Origin: Arachnomyces sp. PD_36 | Taxonomy: Eukaryota; Ascomycota; Eurotiomycetes; Onygenales; Arachnomycetaceae | Length of the DNA: 64,000 nucleotides | Direction: 5' to 3' | Assembly (NCBI GenBank): GCA_032988195.1 | Contig: JANTQE010000015.1 | Span: 186,001 to 250,000, forward strand | Part shown: positions 1 through 10,918 of the stretch, in pieces | Numbering within the stretch: the first letter of the stretch is position 1 | How the letters are laid out: each line of letters starts with the position of its first letter | Program-made: the position numbers and the translations under genes | Notes under the pieces: generated by a model | The model's input: only the letters and a program-made list of their open reading frames with translations | Databases searched by the model: none | What the model was told of the DNA's origin: nothing

Positions 1-665
1 GCGGCTGATGAAATTAGCCAAGGCTGAACGTGGGAACACAAAGTATTAGGGTTCTGGAGAAAGAACTCACCGTTCACAGGGTACTGCGAAGGGGCCCCAG
101 TTCGCCATGGCGGTGTGGCCGTACTCATTGTAAGACGATTTCACGGATGAGATGCTCAAAACTGGGTAGTGGCGAGGGTGATGATCTAAAAAGGGGTTTT
201 GTAGAAAGACGACGAGTAGATGTTATAAAAAAAACTCGGTACTCTATGACTCGCAAGAGAGATAGAGAAGACACGAAAGAAGTCAAGAAGTGTGTCAAAG
301 AGAAAAAAGGATTGTCGTTGTGTGTGTTGGATGAAGTTGTGGATGATTTTGAACAGTTGGTGATCACAAGACCAAAGGCGGTGAAAGCCGGAAAGTGACG
401 CTTAAGTAATCGGCGTGGCGGGAAATGGCGCTATCCCAAAAGCAGACAAGATCCATATATCGTCACTTTGGCTGATGGAGGGGAGGCACGATAGACGATA
501 GACGATGGAAGACGCAGATGGGAGAGAGAGATAGCTTCAAAGACGTCAATTCGAGAGTACATGAAGGACTGAGTGGATGGTACTCTTACCAGAGATCGTA
601 TCAAGAGCTTCTCCTGTCCCAAGATGTTACAAGTGCTCAAACCGCTTCTCTCCACGACGTCCTAG
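1..665. other. Intergenic, left edge
   Basis: There is no convincing gene here. Open frames exist on both strands but have irregular, low-complexity composition and no recognisable domain. The last part must hold the promoter and 5'UTR of vps36, whose ATG is at 666. A purine-rich stretch around 470-540 (repeated ATAGACGATAGACGATGG-like units) precedes it. Confidence 0.5.
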
Positions 666-2688
666 ATGTTATTCAAATCTCTTGACCTGACCACTGCTCT
701 CCGCCCGTCGCTGTTGTCCGATGAGACGTTACTGTTTGTTCAGGATGCGGTAGGGCTATATGAAGGGTATGAAAGCTGTACACCGTTCACCGCCAGCGGT
801 TCTCACTTAGCTGATGATTTCTTTCTTTGACTAGCAAATACAAGATTCCAAATTACCAGAACGGTCATGCATACCTCACATCCCATCGGGTTTGTTACGT
901 GGACGGAGAAGAACCCCGTAAATACTCTGTCTCTATTGAACTGAGAGATGTGGATCGTGTTGAGTACCAAGTATGAAAGATGTTGCAGACCGGTTACCTT
1001 CTAGAAACACTGACAGGCTGCAGGCTGGTTTCCTGAAGTCTTCTGCTAAGATAACGATCCACCCAAAGGCGTTGAAACGAGCACCAGGGAAGAATACAGG
1101 CACGAACATTTCCCGAAATGCGTCACAATCTGTGAGATCAGACTCACCCGGGAGCCATTCGCTTTCAAGAACAGGAAGCCCTTTTGCTACAGGGACTGGT
1201 TCTGTCTCACCCAGGGCCGCAAACGCAACCTGGATCTGCCCTATTTGCTCCTTTTCCAACCCAATCCCACAAGGCTTTGATCCTTCGACTGCAAATGCCT
1301 CGACACAGCTTCCACCATGCCAGACATGTGGGATCAAACCCCCGTTTACAACTGTTTTAAAAGCAGCTATAGCTGCTGCATCGAACCGTGGTGCGGCTGA
1401 TACGCCCAGCAATATACAGCCAACGCAGGACCGGGATAATCTGCCGGATAATACTGATCGGTCTAGACTTGATCCGCCTACTACAGCAAAGGATTCATCT
1501 GTGGCCTGCCCGCGATGCACCTTCGTAAACCACCCCTCACTCCGAGAGTGCGAGATATGTGGTGCTTCTCTCGCCTCCTCTGACTATACTCGAACCCAGA
1601 TACCCGATGGAGGGAGTGATCGCTCAGAGTCTCCAGCCCCGTTGAGATCTATGAACCTGGAGAACAATGAAACATGCGAGGTCAAGATTTCATTTCGTGG
1701 AGGTGGTGAAAAGGTCTTTCTTGAAAGGCTAAAGGGAGCCCTAATTCAAAGGAAGTGGCTGCTTCAAGATGCTCCACCTGTTCCGAAACCTCCAGATATG
1801 ATGTCCGATCCCCTCACTTCCGCCTCCGGCACTGAAACTTCAAACGCGATGTCGTCGGGGCCTGTGGCTGGTATTGCAGGTCTCGAACGCCGTGGCTTTG
1901 AGACCCGAAAGAATAATGAGTACGTTCTTGGGAATGCATTTGAAGACTTAGAAGCTCTTATGGCATCTGCGAAGGAAGTTATAGCCCTTGCGGAGACATT
2001 TGCCACAGAATCAAAGACGGGGAACGATGGGGATGTTGCTGAAGCCAGCGCCGTTCTATCGCAATCTGCAGCGGCATTGGGCATGGTTACAACCAAGGAT
2101 ATGCTAGGAAGTGGATCCGAAAACCTCTATGTGACAGAACTCTCCCGAAATGTGGCGGAATATCTGACGGATGACCGAAAGGGGGTTCTACAGCGTGAAG
2201 GAGGGATTATGAGCCTCATCGACCTCTGGGCGGTCTTTAACCGCAGTCGGAACGGGGTCGAGTTAGTCAGTCCATCAGACTTCGTGAGAGCTGCAGAGCT
2301 ATGGGAAAAGCTAAAACTACCGGTCCGTCTACGACGTTTTAAAAGTGGACTGCTTGTGGTCCAGCGGTATGACTGGAGTGACGAAAAGACCATTCGTGAG
2401 CTTCAAACCTGGTTCCAGGAGCTGCACACCGAACCTCCCGATACTGAGGTATCGTGGGATTGGCAAACCTTTGGAAGAGGTGTGACCGGTCAAGAGGCCG
2501 CTCAGCGCTTCGGGTGGAGCGTGGGTGTTGCCACTGAGGAACTTGAAATGGCAGAGGACAGGGGCATTCTCTGTCGAGAAGAGGGCATTGAAGGGTTGAA
2601 GTTTTGGATTAATCATATTTCTGGTGACGCCGACGATGAAAGAGAGGAAGATATACTCGAGAACTCCCTCTCTGGGCTTGTCATCTAG
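666..2688 (+). CDS. vps36: ESCRT-II subunit Vps36 (GLUE, two NZF fingers)
   Basis: Exons 666-766, 835-970 and 1024-2688 give 633 residues. ESCRT-II Vps36 acts at endosomes, sorting ubiquitinated membrane proteins into multivesicular bodies. The first two exons encode the start of the GLUE (split PH) domain, beginning MLFKSLDLTTALRPSLL. As in yeast Vps36, the domain is interrupted by two zinc fingers: Cys151/154/178/181 and Cys241/244/255/258, both of NZF/RanBP2 type (CPxC...CxxCG). GLUE resumes near residues 300-330, with VKISFRGGG and FLERLKGAL, and the C-terminal half carries the EAP30-type winged helices. Intron 1 (68 bp) and intron 2 (53 bp) have GTATGA donors. A model starting at 973 would lose the GLUE N-terminus, so the upstream exons decide the start. 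Identification is by family recognition and is strong. Confidence 0.93.
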
Positions 2689-3264
2689 TGCAGATGATAG
2701 TTAAATCGACCGCTAGCTCTCAGTATTAGCAATTAAACATATTTACAAGAAGGTTAAGCAAAGTAGACGAATAAATCTATATTACTATCATCTCCCGATA
2801 CATTCTCGTTTCCTTTGCACCGTCGAGTAGATTTGGCTTCAAGCGCACTGAAGTGATGATGTGAGTTTCCGTGGCGCTCCGCACTCCGCATCACAACTCA
2901 AACCCCACACCTCAGAGCTCATCTCAAGCTCTCCATCATCAGCTCTCGATGATCCCCGTTCTTCGTCCGCGACACTCATCTCTATGATTATCTGTTGATT
3001 TCACGATTATTGATCGCAGAATACCTTGACGTCCGGGTGTAGAGTCAGTGGTGCCTAAACTGTCTTGCGTCAGGATGTGAGAGCTCTATCGTTGTCGGCA
3101 CAAGCTGTGAACCGCCAACGCTGACGCTAAGTCAATCCTACTCCACGGGCGATATCGTTCATAGAATAATCATCAGCTCTCTTCTATCGCTGCGCTATTC
3201 TCAAAGTGTCCGAGCTACTTGAATGGTATTCCCAATCCACTCGCGCTCGGGCATTACTACCACC
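2689..3264. other. Intergenic between vps36 and the next gene
   Basis: It holds the vps36 3' end (AT-rich 2700-2790) and a C/T-rich leader for the downstream gene. No coding frame and no clear TATA box were seen. If the downstream gene starts at the upstream ATG (3223) the leader is 42 bases shorter. Confidence 0.5.
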
Positions 3265-5859
3265 ATGAGTCTGCGGCTATCGACAGCTAGCTTGAGCGCT
3301 CAAGCTCGCCAAGGTCCCGCTGGACCTTTGGCCTTCCATCTCCACTCGTCTTCCATAATTATCCCCTATACTACATCAAACAGAGGACCAATACCGTCAC
3401 CTTCCCACCAAAGGCGTTCGTTGACCTGGTGGGGTTATCGCAGCGGACGCTGGCCATCAGATACACAATCTTCTCAGAAGAAGGTTCCCAGACGAGATAG
3501 GCCGTACATACACAAATGCATGCCCCATGGACGTCATGAGGTGTGGAGGGAACGACATCCAGAATATAACCTGAGAGTGCGCACATGGGCGAAGCGAAAT
3601 GGTCCTGCCAGCTGGAGGGATCGCGGGTACAAGCAATCTTCAGATAGAGAGGTCAAGTCTCCTTGGGAAGACAGCCATCAGAGCCTTTGGAAGGAGTTCG
3701 AAGAGGAACACAACCATTTTGACAAGCAATTTGAGGAATTTAAGAGGAGAGTCGACGCCGATCCTTTCGGAGCTTTGTTTGGAAGAAGGTTACAACGCCT
3801 CAACTATCATCCTCATCTCCCGAATTTTTGGATGTCCATATTCAACTCTCTTTTCGGGCAAGAGCAACCCAGAGAGCGGAAGACCATCAATGTGGAGAAA
3901 GCTGAGAAGGACATTGACGATAAGACTTTTTCGACAGTGAAAGCTACTGATACCTCCAATAAGACGACGTCTACAGCAGATACTACTCCCGAGAAATCCA
4001 CACCCGAATCTAGCTCGGACACTAATGTCTCGTTCGAATTTGATCCAATATCTGGGAGGATGGTTCCAAAAACTACATCGCCATCGGTAGATTCGGTAAC
4101 ATCCAATAACAAGGAAGATGGAAACGGGGTTGATATTCCAGTCAAGACATTTAAAAAGGATGGAAAACCCGAAACTCCTCAGGCCTCGGCAACAGCTGTT
4201 GGTGAAACAGTAGATACGGCTTCTACTGGTAACACCGACAGGCCGAACGATGTACAAGCTTCAGTACAGAAGGATCCTTCACCTGAGAGTTCTGATAATA
4301 GCGGGACTACCAGCCATGAGACGAGATTTATCCCAGTTGATAACACGGAGGGAACGGAAAAATCTCAAACGGGATCTACAGAGAAGGAACAGGACTCCTT
4401 CGTAGGGCAAATGGGAAACCCTAAACAGGACACCCCTTCATGGAGCTTTTGGAGGTCACCCAATTTGAAGTCTCTGTTTGGCCGAGAAAACGCTGCAGAA
4501 GAGAAAACCCCTCAGAAAGCTCCCAATCAGCAAACCTTCGAAGACCCAAGGGATGAAGATTTAGACCTACTACGCTCGAGTGACATCAGGGCTTCCTACG
4601 GCTCTGCGGGAGCGAAGCAGAATAGCGGGGAAACGAAAACGAAGAGTCACGAAGAACTTGAAAGAGAGTTCGACTCCTACAGCGACACAGAGGGACATAT
4701 CAGCGCTCAGGATCTTCGTTCCCGTGCGCGAGGTGAAGAGACAACTCCCGTAGCTGCTGCGAACAATGAAACTGCAGAGGAGAAAACTCAGAGAGAGAAC
4801 ATCGATCATCTAGCAGACGAGATACAGGGCATATACGAAGACACTTACGGCAAGATATATGATCCGAAAAGTCGGGCTCCGGCCAGGGATTCTAATACTA
4901 CCGATGAATATGTCCCTGAAGCGACTGAAGAAGCTAAAGCCCCAGGTTCAACAAGGGTTGATAATCGTTCTGCGCCCGCGCAGATTGATAGTCAAGACCC
5001 TACTCCGTCCACCACCGTCTTTGCACAGTACGACTTACCTGCTGCTGAAGAAACAATTGACAATATGCTGTTTGAACTTCGCCACTTTGAAAGGTCGATT
5101 GATTCTCTTCGGGATGAGCTCCATGAAACCATTAACCAATTTACAAGCATTACAGAGGATGGACCATTACGCACAGCTCGCTATAAAATCCTAGCGTACG
5201 ACCCATCGTCGTCGCGGGTAATCAATGCCGAAGTAACATCTTCGGCATCCTCTGCAGAACAAACGCCACTTTCTCTAGAGGACTTCTTCTCAAACCTCGA
5301 TAACCCCGCGAGCTTCGTCCCCCATCTTGCAGCACTAGATGCTCAGGGTTATGAAGTTGTGTCAGGCGCGAAAAATGTTCTCGTTTTCAAGAAAGTGAGA
5401 ACAATTGCCGATAAAGAAGACGGAGACAAGTCTTCCATAGCTTCTGATGCGAGCAAATCCCCAAGTCAAATCGCGCATCCTGCAACGGAGTCGATAAGCG
5501 AGGTTGAGGGTAACCCAACCATACCTCATCCTGATCCCTTCTCAGCCTCTTCACCTTCGTCTCCTACATCACACAAGGTTCATAGGCAAGAGACGGTTTT
5601 CACCGGTGGGCCACCAAACTGGTCTCCGTATCCTCCCTCACCCCCTATCCAACCCAACACGGGAACTGATCACCCCTCTTCCTCTTCTCCTGGCGGGGAC
5701 GGTCCTAAGAAAGAATCATTTCTACATAAAACCAGTAGACGGGTTATTTTAACTGGCGTCGCTACTGCTGGTACCTGCTACGCACTTGGCGTTGTGAGTG
5801 AGTACTTCCGAACTGGGGGACAGGACGGTAAAGGACCTGAGGGGTTCACGGCCATCTAA
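3265..5859 (+). CDS. Large Ser/Thr/Glu-rich protein, probable mitochondrial presequence and C-terminal TM
   Basis: Single open frame of 864 residues from 3265; an in-frame ATG at 3223 would add 14. I prefer 3265 because its context (ACCACCATGA) is close to the fungal start consensus. The N-terminus (MSLRLSTASLSAQAR) is rich in Ser, Arg and Ala with almost no acid, as in mitochondrial presequences. It is followed by an aromatic/basic segment (RRSLTWWGYRSGRW). The middle (about residues 200-600) is low-complexity Ser/Thr/Glu/Asp, likely disordered. Near residues 610-730 a more ordered part includes a possible coiled coil (about 620-650). Residues near 828-848 form a hydrophobic helix followed by a short Gly-rich tail, suggesting a C-terminally anchored membrane protein. 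I recognise it only as a conserved filamentous-fungal type without assigned function. Confidence 0.8.
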   Translation: MSLRLSTASLSAQARQGPAGPLAFHLHSSSIIIPYTTSNRGPIPSPSHQRRSLTWWGYRSGRWPSDTQSSQKKVPRRDRPYIHKCMPHGRHEVWRERHPEYNLRVRTWAKRNGPASWRDRGYKQSSDREVKSPWEDSHQSLWKEFEEEHNHFDKQFEEFKRRVDADPFGALFGRRLQRLNYHPHLPNFWMSIFNSLFGQEQPRERKTINVEKAEKDIDDKTFSTVKATDTSNKTTSTADTTPEKSTPESSSDTNVSFEFDPISGRMVPKTTSPSVDSVTSNNKEDGNGVDIPVKTFKKDGKPETPQASATAVGETVDTASTGNTDRPNDVQASVQKDPSPESSDNSGTTSHETRFIPVDNTEGTEKSQTGSTEKEQDSFVGQMGNPKQDTPSWSFWRSPNLKSLFGRENAAEEKTPQKAPNQQTFEDPRDEDLDLLRSSDIRASYGSAGAKQNSGETKTKSHEELEREFDSYSDTEGHISAQDLRSRARGEETTPVAAANNETAEEKTQRENIDHLADEIQGIYEDTYGKIYDPKSRAPARDSNTTDEYVPEATEEAKAPGSTRVDNRSAPAQIDSQDPTPSTTVFAQYDLPAAEETIDNMLFELRHFERSIDSLRDELHETINQFTSITEDGPLRTARYKILAYDPSSSRVINAEVTSSASSAEQTPLSLEDFFSNLDNPASFVPHLAALDAQGYEVVSGAKNVLVFKKVRTIADKEDGDKSSIASDASKSPSQIAHPATESISEVEGNPTIPHPDPFSASSPSSPTSHKVHRQETVFTGGPPNWSPYPPSPPIQPNTGTDHPSSSSPGGDGPKKESFLHKTSRRVILTGVATAGTCYALGVVSEYFRTGGQDGKGPEGFTAI

Positions 5860-6669
5860 ATTCTCAGCCAGGACAGATTATGGGCCTCCAAGAAGAGCGT
5901 CCGCTTTGTAATATAAGTTGTATGTAATAGGTAGGTCGCGAGTTGCATTGCGTTCATCGTGTCTGCTTCGTGAATTTTGGAAGTCACTCTTTCCCCTGAA
6001 GCTATTGATGTCAATATGGTTTCCTGTCCGGATTTTCTTCTACTTGAAGTCATCTCTACTCTGAACGTACAGTATCAAATATTCAATTTTTGAATTGTTG
6101 GAAACGTTATCAATATGGCCATATTTATCTCTCTCCATGATGCGCCATCTACCAAATGTGTGTGCAGTACAGCGTTTAGGCTGGCAACCTTTTTATCAAT
6201 CCCTGCCACAGGTAAGATACCAATATCCACAAAGCACATGCCAACGAAGTACAATTTAACATGAATACGATTAAATAATGGGGCCCTCGTTGATTATACC
6301 CCTCCTTGTTTTTGTTTTGAACATTTTGGGCGCTGGTGCGCACTGTGGATAGGGTTTGAGAGGGTCGCTGGCAGGGATACGATGCGCCGGCCTGACTCTG
6401 AGGCTATATTTAAACCACCCGCTACCGAAAATAGCCTGCTCAGCAGACAGATCCTGAGGCACAATCATGGCCTCGGGCCTGGATCATAATAATGCTATTT
6501 TAAAGTGTTAACCTACGGCCCAGGCCCCCGCACCAAGATATTTTTCTGCATTTATGTTGAGATTTCGAGAATTTCGGACTCCATATTCTTAAACGGGGCC
6601 AGACAAAACTTCTTACCCTCGATCGGAAACGGTGCACACCTTCATAGGTGTAGGAATTCCAAGAGCACG
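5860..6669. other. Intergenic before the HET gene
   Basis: No gene is seen. A TATA-like element, CTATATTTAAA, lies near 6402-6412, about 260 bp before the preferred HET-gene ATG. It is a candidate core promoter. In-frame codons upstream of 6670 (from 6505) are open, but their translation does not resemble HET proteins. Confidence 0.4.
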
Positions 6670-8328
6670 ATGCGCCTCATCAACAATGCAACTCTGGAGC
6701 TCGAGTCCTTCATGGACTTATCCCAGGCCCCTCCATACGCCATCCTATCCCATACATGGGGCGATGGCGAAGTGACACTACAGGACTTTACATCGCCAGA
6801 TCGTGAAGCCGCACAGCGTCTCCCTGGTTATGCAAAAATCGAGCTTATTTGCCGCCAGGCTTTGGTTGACGAGCTTCCATACTCGTGGGTGGACACGTGC
6901 TGCATTGATAAAACGAGCAGCGCAGAATTGTCTGAGGCTATCAACTCGATGTATGAGTGGTATAAGGCGTCAGCTGTATGCTACGTGTTTCTTCCAGATT
7001 TGGCGCCTCAAGACCCGGTTCTCCAGGACGAAGAAACCAGTCTGGAGGGTCTTAGTATCGACGAAGATGAGAACGAAGGCCACAGAAAGAACCAGCCATC
7101 AGCGCAGTTTGCCGCGCTGCGCTGGTTCAGGCGTGGATGGACTCTACAGGAGCTAATTGCTCCTAGCAATGTACGGTTCTACGATAAGGCATGGAAGCTC
7201 CGTGGCACCAAAGAGTCCCTTGCGCCTGCAATATCCGCCATTACGCGCATCGAGGAACCCGTGCTCCTCGGCCGTAAACAACTTTACGAAATCCCTATTG
7301 CACGACGGATGTCATGGGCTGCGGGGCGCGCTACGACCCGTGCCGAGGACGTGGCGTACTGCCTACTCGGAATATTCGATGTCAACATGCCCATGTTGTA
7401 CGGTGAAGGGGCACGAGCCTTTATTCGCTTGCAAGAGATGATCATGCATGACAGCAATGACATGTCATTGTTCGCCTGGTGTGCAGGTGGCTCAGAAACG
7501 CAACGGTATCGCGGTGTGCTGGCCCTATCGCCTCAGGAATTTGCAGATGCCGGGTCTATCGAGACGGGAAACGATTCAAGTCTGGACGTCGAGTTTTCAG
7601 TCACCAATAAGGGCATCAGTTTCAAAAGCCGAGTTGAAACAGAAGACAGCAAGCCTCTGATTCAGTTGAACTGCGAATCCGAAGGGAAACTGGTCGGGAT
7701 TTACCTTCAAAAGCACGCCCCTAATACCTATGCACGTGCTCGGCCAAACTCGCTTGCCCTAGGACAGGCAGGCGCGTGGGGAACTTCAGCATTCAAGTCC
7801 AAGGAAGAAAAGATATATATTAACAAAATCCTACAGCCAGCGCTAGCGGCATCAATTGGTGGAGCGCATCGGCACGGAATCTACCTCCGCAATGGTTTCA
7901 GATTTACCGCCCAAACCGGCATCCCTGGCAAAATCCGTTCCGATGAGGATCTTCAGGCTGTATCGTGGGCACACCCTGAAGAGCAGTGGGACCCGGTGCG
8001 TTCGCTCTTTATCACTAACGGAGGCGCATTTACCGGAGTGATAACTGCAGGAGATTCGTTCCTAGTCCTGGGAATGGATAATGGCAAACCGTGGATCTCC
8101 TTCTTAAACCCTGCTCATGAGTTATTTGCCAAGGCAGCCCCGGCAGGTGGATTGTGGAATCTATCGGAAATGAGAAAGATTGGGAAGCATTTGAATTATC
8201 AAATTTTCAATGGTTTAGAGGTCGAAATGTCAGAGGATGTGGTCGATGGGGAGAATGTGTTTTGTGTTGATATATCTCCTGAGAAGGAGAAGGGAAAGCC
8301 TCGGCTCTCCAGAAAAATGTCAATATAG
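6670..8328 (+). CDS. HET-domain (heterokaryon incompatibility-type) protein
   Basis: Single exon, 552 residues. The N-terminus has the classical HET signature in order: MRLIN..., then AILSHTWG, then YSWVDTCCIDK with SEAINSMYEWYKAS, then LRWFRRGWTLQELIAP, and finally RRMSWAAGRATTRAEDVAYCLLGIFDV and MPMLYGEG. HET domains trigger programmed cell death in vegetative incompatibility and related fungal self/non-self reactions; they share a TIR-like fold. The roughly 300-residue C-terminal part has no NACHT, WD40 or ankyrin repeats, so this is a stand-alone HET protein rather than a HET-NLR. The start at 6670 fits the conserved N-terminus of the family; 55 in-frame codons upstream look like leader. 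HET genes are usually multi-copy and often accessory. Function is inferred from the domain only. Confidence 0.9.
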   Translation: MRLINNATLELESFMDLSQAPPYAILSHTWGDGEVTLQDFTSPDREAAQRLPGYAKIELICRQALVDELPYSWVDTCCIDKTSSAELSEAINSMYEWYKASAVCYVFLPDLAPQDPVLQDEETSLEGLSIDEDENEGHRKNQPSAQFAALRWFRRGWTLQELIAPSNVRFYDKAWKLRGTKESLAPAISAITRIEEPVLLGRKQLYEIPIARRMSWAAGRATTRAEDVAYCLLGIFDVNMPMLYGEGARAFIRLQEMIMHDSNDMSLFAWCAGGSETQRYRGVLALSPQEFADAGSIETGNDSSLDVEFSVTNKGISFKSRVETEDSKPLIQLNCESEGKLVGIYLQKHAPNTYARARPNSLALGQAGAWGTSAFKSKEEKIYINKILQPALAASIGGAHRHGIYLRNGFRFTAQTGIPGKIRSDEDLQAVSWAHPEEQWDPVRSLFITNGGAFTGVITAGDSFLVLGMDNGKPWISFLNPAHELFAKAAPAGGLWNLSEMRKIGKHLNYQIFNGLEVEMSEDVVDGENVFCVDISPEKEKGKPRLSRKMSI

Positions 8329-8546
8329 TAGATTGATATAGCATTCACACCACGTCTAAGATCGTGAGAATAAAATCCAATCGGTTGATCCAAGAATCGC
8401 AGATGATAAGGTTATTTTTAGATTTATGCATAAATTATGGTTTCCCTGGTTCACGTGACAATGACGTCGTCGCCTTGTTGTCGACCCAAACTTATCCTCA
8501 ATTCGAATCATACTGTGCTCTCTCACCAGCAACTCAAATAGCAAGT

Positions 8547-10383
8547 ATGTTTTTCCAAAGGCTGGGTATTATCTTCCTTTGGATATCTACCGTTACGGCT
8601 CTCTGGCCTAAACCAAAGAAATGCGAGCTTGGATCGTCCACTCTTTGGCTATCCCCAGACGTCGAGCTTTCAGTTCTCGATAATTCTGGTTTCCCAGGAT
8701 TCAAATGGGTTCAGGAAGCATTCCAGCAGATACTGTAAGCCTTACCATTGCGTAACAAGGCATGGTTTTAATCTCACATGGAGTTCTCTTTTCAGGTCAA
8801 AAGTACAGAGTTCTGAGGATGAATGGCACAATGAGTCTGAGGAGGCCCTTCTACAATTGGGTTTCGAGCGGATGAAAAACACATTGTTCAATGAACAATT
8901 CGTTCCTCGGAAGTTCTACCCTCGAGGAACCGTGTTCGAGCCCGAAATTGTGAACGGGACTTCGACAATCGAGTCAGTGCAGATTGAGATTGTATCTACT
9001 GCGAAGTACTCTGGGGAAGCTCACCCTTCGCCCAATGTGGGAGAAGCGTATTCCCTAAGCATATCCGAAGATGGAAGTGTCCTGATCACGACAACTTCGG
9101 GGGCTGGAGGGCTACATGCTCTACAGACCTTCGCCCAGCTATTCTACGCTCACTCCCAGTCAGATTCGGGAGTATATACCTCTTACGCTCCGGTCAATAT
9201 CGTAGACGAGCCAGAATTCGCGCACAGAGGTTTGAATCTTGACATTTCTCGGAATTGGATCCCACCGAAGGATGTTCTGCGGGTTATTGAAGCAATGGCC
9301 GTTAACAAGATGAACCGTCTTCATATCCATGCGACGGATGCTCAGTCGTGGCCGCTGGAAATACCAAGTCTTCCAAACCTTGCTATAGATGGTGCCTACG
9401 ATTCTTCGCAAATCTGGTCAACTGAGGATCTCAAGGAGGTGCAGAGACATGGATACTTGCATGGCATAGAGGTATATCTTGAGATCGATATACCTGGCCA
9501 CACAACATCCATTGCGAAATCCCACCCCGATCTCATTACTGCCGAGAATCAGATGCCGTGGAACATATATGCAGAAGAACCACCGTCAGGCCAGCTGAAA
9601 CTCAACTCCTCCGAGGTCCGTTCATTCATGACCTCTGTACTCAATGATATCCTACCCCGAAACGCAAAAGCCAGCCCCTTATTCCACTTCGGAGGCGACG
9701 AGGTCAATCGAAACGCATACACCCTCGACAACACAGTAAAATCATCCTCAAAGGAGGTCCTACAGCCCCTCCTCCAATCATTCATGGACCACGTCTTCAA
9801 GATCGCAAAGAAACATTCCATCACACCAATCCTCTGGGAGGAGATGCTTCTCGAATGGAACCTCACCCTCCCCGACTCCACAATCATCCAAACCTGGCGC
9901 TCAAAAGAAGCTTTATCACACGTCCTCTCCAAGGGCCACCGCGTCCTCTTCGGCGCAAACACCCATTTCTACCTGGACTGTGGGTTCGGAGCATTCTACG
10001 ACCCGATCGACCCAGACAACCCGGGCGAGAACCCGATGGTCAATCCACCCTACTTGGACTACTGCACTCCATACAAAAACTGGCGACACATCTACTCCCA
10101 CCAACCCCTCGCCGGAATCCCAGAGGAGCAGAAACATCTCGTCCTAGGCGGAGAAGTACATCTCTGGGGCGAGATGACTGATCCGTCGACATTAGATGGG
10201 ATGCTGTGGCCCCGAGCCGCAGCTGCTGCGGAGTTGCTTTGGAGAGGGCCGGGAAATCCAGTTAGTGAGGATACCACGCGGAGATTAGCGGAGATGAGGG
10301 AGCGGCTCGTGTTGAAAGGGGTTGCTGCGGGAATGGTGCAGATGGAGTGGTGCTTGAGGAATAGGGGTAGTTGCGTGCTTTGA
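8547..10383 (+). CDS. nag1: Secreted beta-N-acetylhexosaminidase (GH20)
   Basis: Exons 8547-8734 and 8796-10383 give 591 residues; the 61 bp intron has a GTAAGC donor and TTTTCAG acceptor. A signal peptide (MFFQRLGIIFLWISTVTALW) opens the protein. An N-terminal GH20b-like domain is followed by the GH20 barrel. Recognisable motifs are HRGLNLDISRNW, NRLHIHATDAQSWPLEIP, EIDIPGHT and the catalytic Asp-Glu pair in HFGGDEVNRN (Asp364, Glu365). C-terminal LGGEVHLWGEM and WPRAAAAAELLW complete the family pattern. The enzyme removes terminal GlcNAc from chitobiose and related glycans outside the cell, in chitin and cell-wall turnover. A CACGTGA element sits about 90 bp upstream (near 8454). Length and motifs match fungal NagA/Nag1 (about 600 residues). 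Confidence 0.95.
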
Positions 10384-10918
10384 GGTTTGTCTTTCTTTCA
10401 TGAGTAGTATGCTGTATCCGTTTCTAGGGGTTCAAGACCGCGTATTGCCATGTGAGATCATGGTGCACGGTGACATTTTTAGACTTAAGAAGGGATAAGA
10501 GAGCATCTAAATATATATATCAGTGTCAGCGGTAAGGGTGTATCACGAGGGGTCGCTACTAAGGAACTTGAAGACGAATAAATATATATTTTTTTGGCAT
10601 CGTCCCTTCTATGACGGAATGGTGTCAGAGCTAAACTGACTTGAAGAGTCTCACTGACGACCAGCGTATAGAGCTAAATTATTAGTATTATGCGACCAAA
10701 GCCCAATACTCCATGATAAACTAAAGTAACCCATCACCAGAAAATATCGTAGGATTCTGACCTTTCGGTCCAATGTTGCTGCTCGCACAACCTGAAGGAA
10801 TACGTGAAGAGTAGTATACGGCACGGTAAAAATATATATAGTGGTCCGGATCTACATGACCGTAGCGGGGAATAATAACTTCTGGTCCAAAAACTTTGAC
10901 CACTCATCATCGAGATCT
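10384..10918. other. Convergent intergenic, AT-rich
   Basis: It lies between the ends of the GH20 gene (+) and the transcription-factor-like gene (-). Runs such as AAATATATATAT (about 10508-10519) and AATATATATTTTTTT (about 10581) are AT-rich 3'UTR/terminator-type sequence. No coding potential was recognised. Confidence 0.5.

Noticed and set aside
933..1520. 195-codon minus-strand frame opposite vps36
   Set aside because: It overlaps the strongly supported vps36 exons and carries no recognised motif.
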